Source of the DNA: Faecalibacterium sp. UBA7177
Lineage (GTDB): Bacteria > Bacillota > Clostridia > Oscillospirales > Ruminococcaceae
DNA: 5,265 nucleotides
NCBI GenBank assembly: GCA_002491225.1
Contig: DKVN01000018.1
Location: forward strand, 6,759 to 12,023
Direction of reading: 5' to 3'
This document shows, one piece after another, positions 4,725 through 5,265 of this stretch. The first letter of the stretch is position 1, and each line of letters starts with the position of its first letter. The notes beneath the pieces are model-generated. The model ran no database searches. It had not been told where the DNA came from and saw nothing but the letters and a program-made list of their open reading frames with translations. The position numbers and the translations under genes were made by a program.

Positions 4725-5265
4725 TTACCGGGCGTCCCCCTCGCCCACGATGCGGTAATAGGTGCGGGCGGTGGCGAAATAGACCAGCGCGTAGATCACC
4801 GCAAACACCCCCGCGCAGGCCAGGGTGCAGATGAGCAGCAGCCGGGTGTTGTAGAGGCTGAAGACCCGCAGCATCCGCCCGATGGTGGGGAACGCGAAGG
4901 CCAGATGCACGAAGGCCGTGCCCAGCGGCAGGAAGAACATGGTCAGCACCTGGGTGCGCACCGCGGCCCAGACCTCCTGGCGGCTCATGCCCACCTGCTG
5001 CATGATGGCAAAGCGGCGGCGGTCCTCATAGCCCTCGGACACCTGCTTGTAATAGATGATCAGCACGGTGGCCATCAAAAACAGGCTGCCCAAAAAGATG
5101 CCGAGGAAGAAAAACCCGCCGTAGAGCGCCAAGCTCCCCTCGACAAAGTCGTCCCGGCAGCCCACGTTCATGCCGCTGAGCATGCCGGTGCTCACCAGCG
5201 CCGCCCGCAGGCTCTGGTAGAGCTGCATCCGCTGGACGCTGGTCTCGGCGTTTACATCAAACAGC
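4725..5265 (-). CDS. BceB-type FtsX-like ABC transporter permease, C-terminal part (5' truncated by window edge)
   Basis: The last 179 codons are visible; the frame is open to the window edge, so the Met at 5228-5226 is internal. Permeases of this type (BceB, YxdM, VraG) pair with an ATPase and commonly with a BceRS-like two-component system to sense and detoxify cell-wall-active peptides such as bacitracin. The visible part has three membrane segments (about 48-72, 104-127 and 143-165, counted from the first complete codon). Between the first two lies the highly conserved cytoplasmic loop YYKQVSEGYEDRRRF-IMQQVGMS (71-94), followed by QVLTMFFLPLG and HLAFAFP (105-126), the C-terminal signature of the family. 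The large extracellular domain that gives substrate specificity lies outside the window. The partner ATPase should be upstream, beyond 5265. The substrate cannot be told from this part. Confidence 0.88.
   Translation of the reverse strand, partial: LFDVNAETSVQRMQLYQSLRAALVSTGMLSGMNVGCRDDFVEGSLALYGGFFFLGIFLGSLFLMATVLIIYYKQVSEGYEDRRRFAIMQQVGMSRQEVWAAVRTQVLTMFFLPLGTAFVHLAFAFPTIGRMLRVFSLYNTRLLLICTLACAGVFAVIYALVYFATARTYYRIVGEGDAR

Overview
This 5.3 kb window comes from a high-GC, strongly GC3-biased chromosome. Its gene families point to an anaerobic Firmicute of the gut Oscillospiraceae/Ruminococcaceae type: an ECF-type thiamine transporter subunit, an electron-bifurcating NADH-dependent ferredoxin:NADP+ oxidoreductase (NfnAB), a BceB-like peptide-antibiotic ABC permease and a membrane-tethered XRE regulator. 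The assignment is inferred from gene families and base composition; no rRNA or other species marker is present.

Layout. (1) 1-240: the 3' end of a ThiT-like thiamine uptake subunit on the + strand, followed by a strong terminator at 270-328. (2) 402-1685: a self-contained unit with an extended -10 promoter and an overlapping A/T dyad, then a 398-residue protein with an N-terminal XRE helix-turn-helix, one membrane segment, a coiled-coil stalk and an extracytoplasmic beta-rich domain of unknown function. (3) 1686-1921: a noncoding, extremely C-rich stretch built of degenerate repeats, ending in a clear intrinsic terminator at 1922-1959. (4) 1941-4553: a perfect TATAAT just after that terminator begins what looks like the nfn transcript. 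A leader of about 245 nt holds a long-range inverted repeat enclosing two hairpins. It is followed by nfnA and nfnB, separated by one base, and a 16-bp GC-rich terminator that can serve both strands. (5) 4560-5265, minus strand: the C-terminal part of a BceB-type FtsX permease and, 39 nt downstream, a probable 41-codon single-pass membrane peptide whose stop lies 10 nt before the shared terminator.

Functional picture. NfnA (FAD, [2Fe-2S], NAD(H)) and NfnB (FAD, two [4Fe-4S], NADP(H)) should form the soluble complex that couples reduced ferredoxin plus NADH to NADPH formation. All expected ligand residues are present, including the unusual Asp ligand of the NfnA cluster. The flanking genes (thiamine uptake, a sensor-like regulator, antibiotic-peptide transport) look like independent transcription units rather than partners. 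The most unusual items are the structured nfn leader, which I could not match to a riboswitch class I know, and the orphan membrane-anchored regulator.
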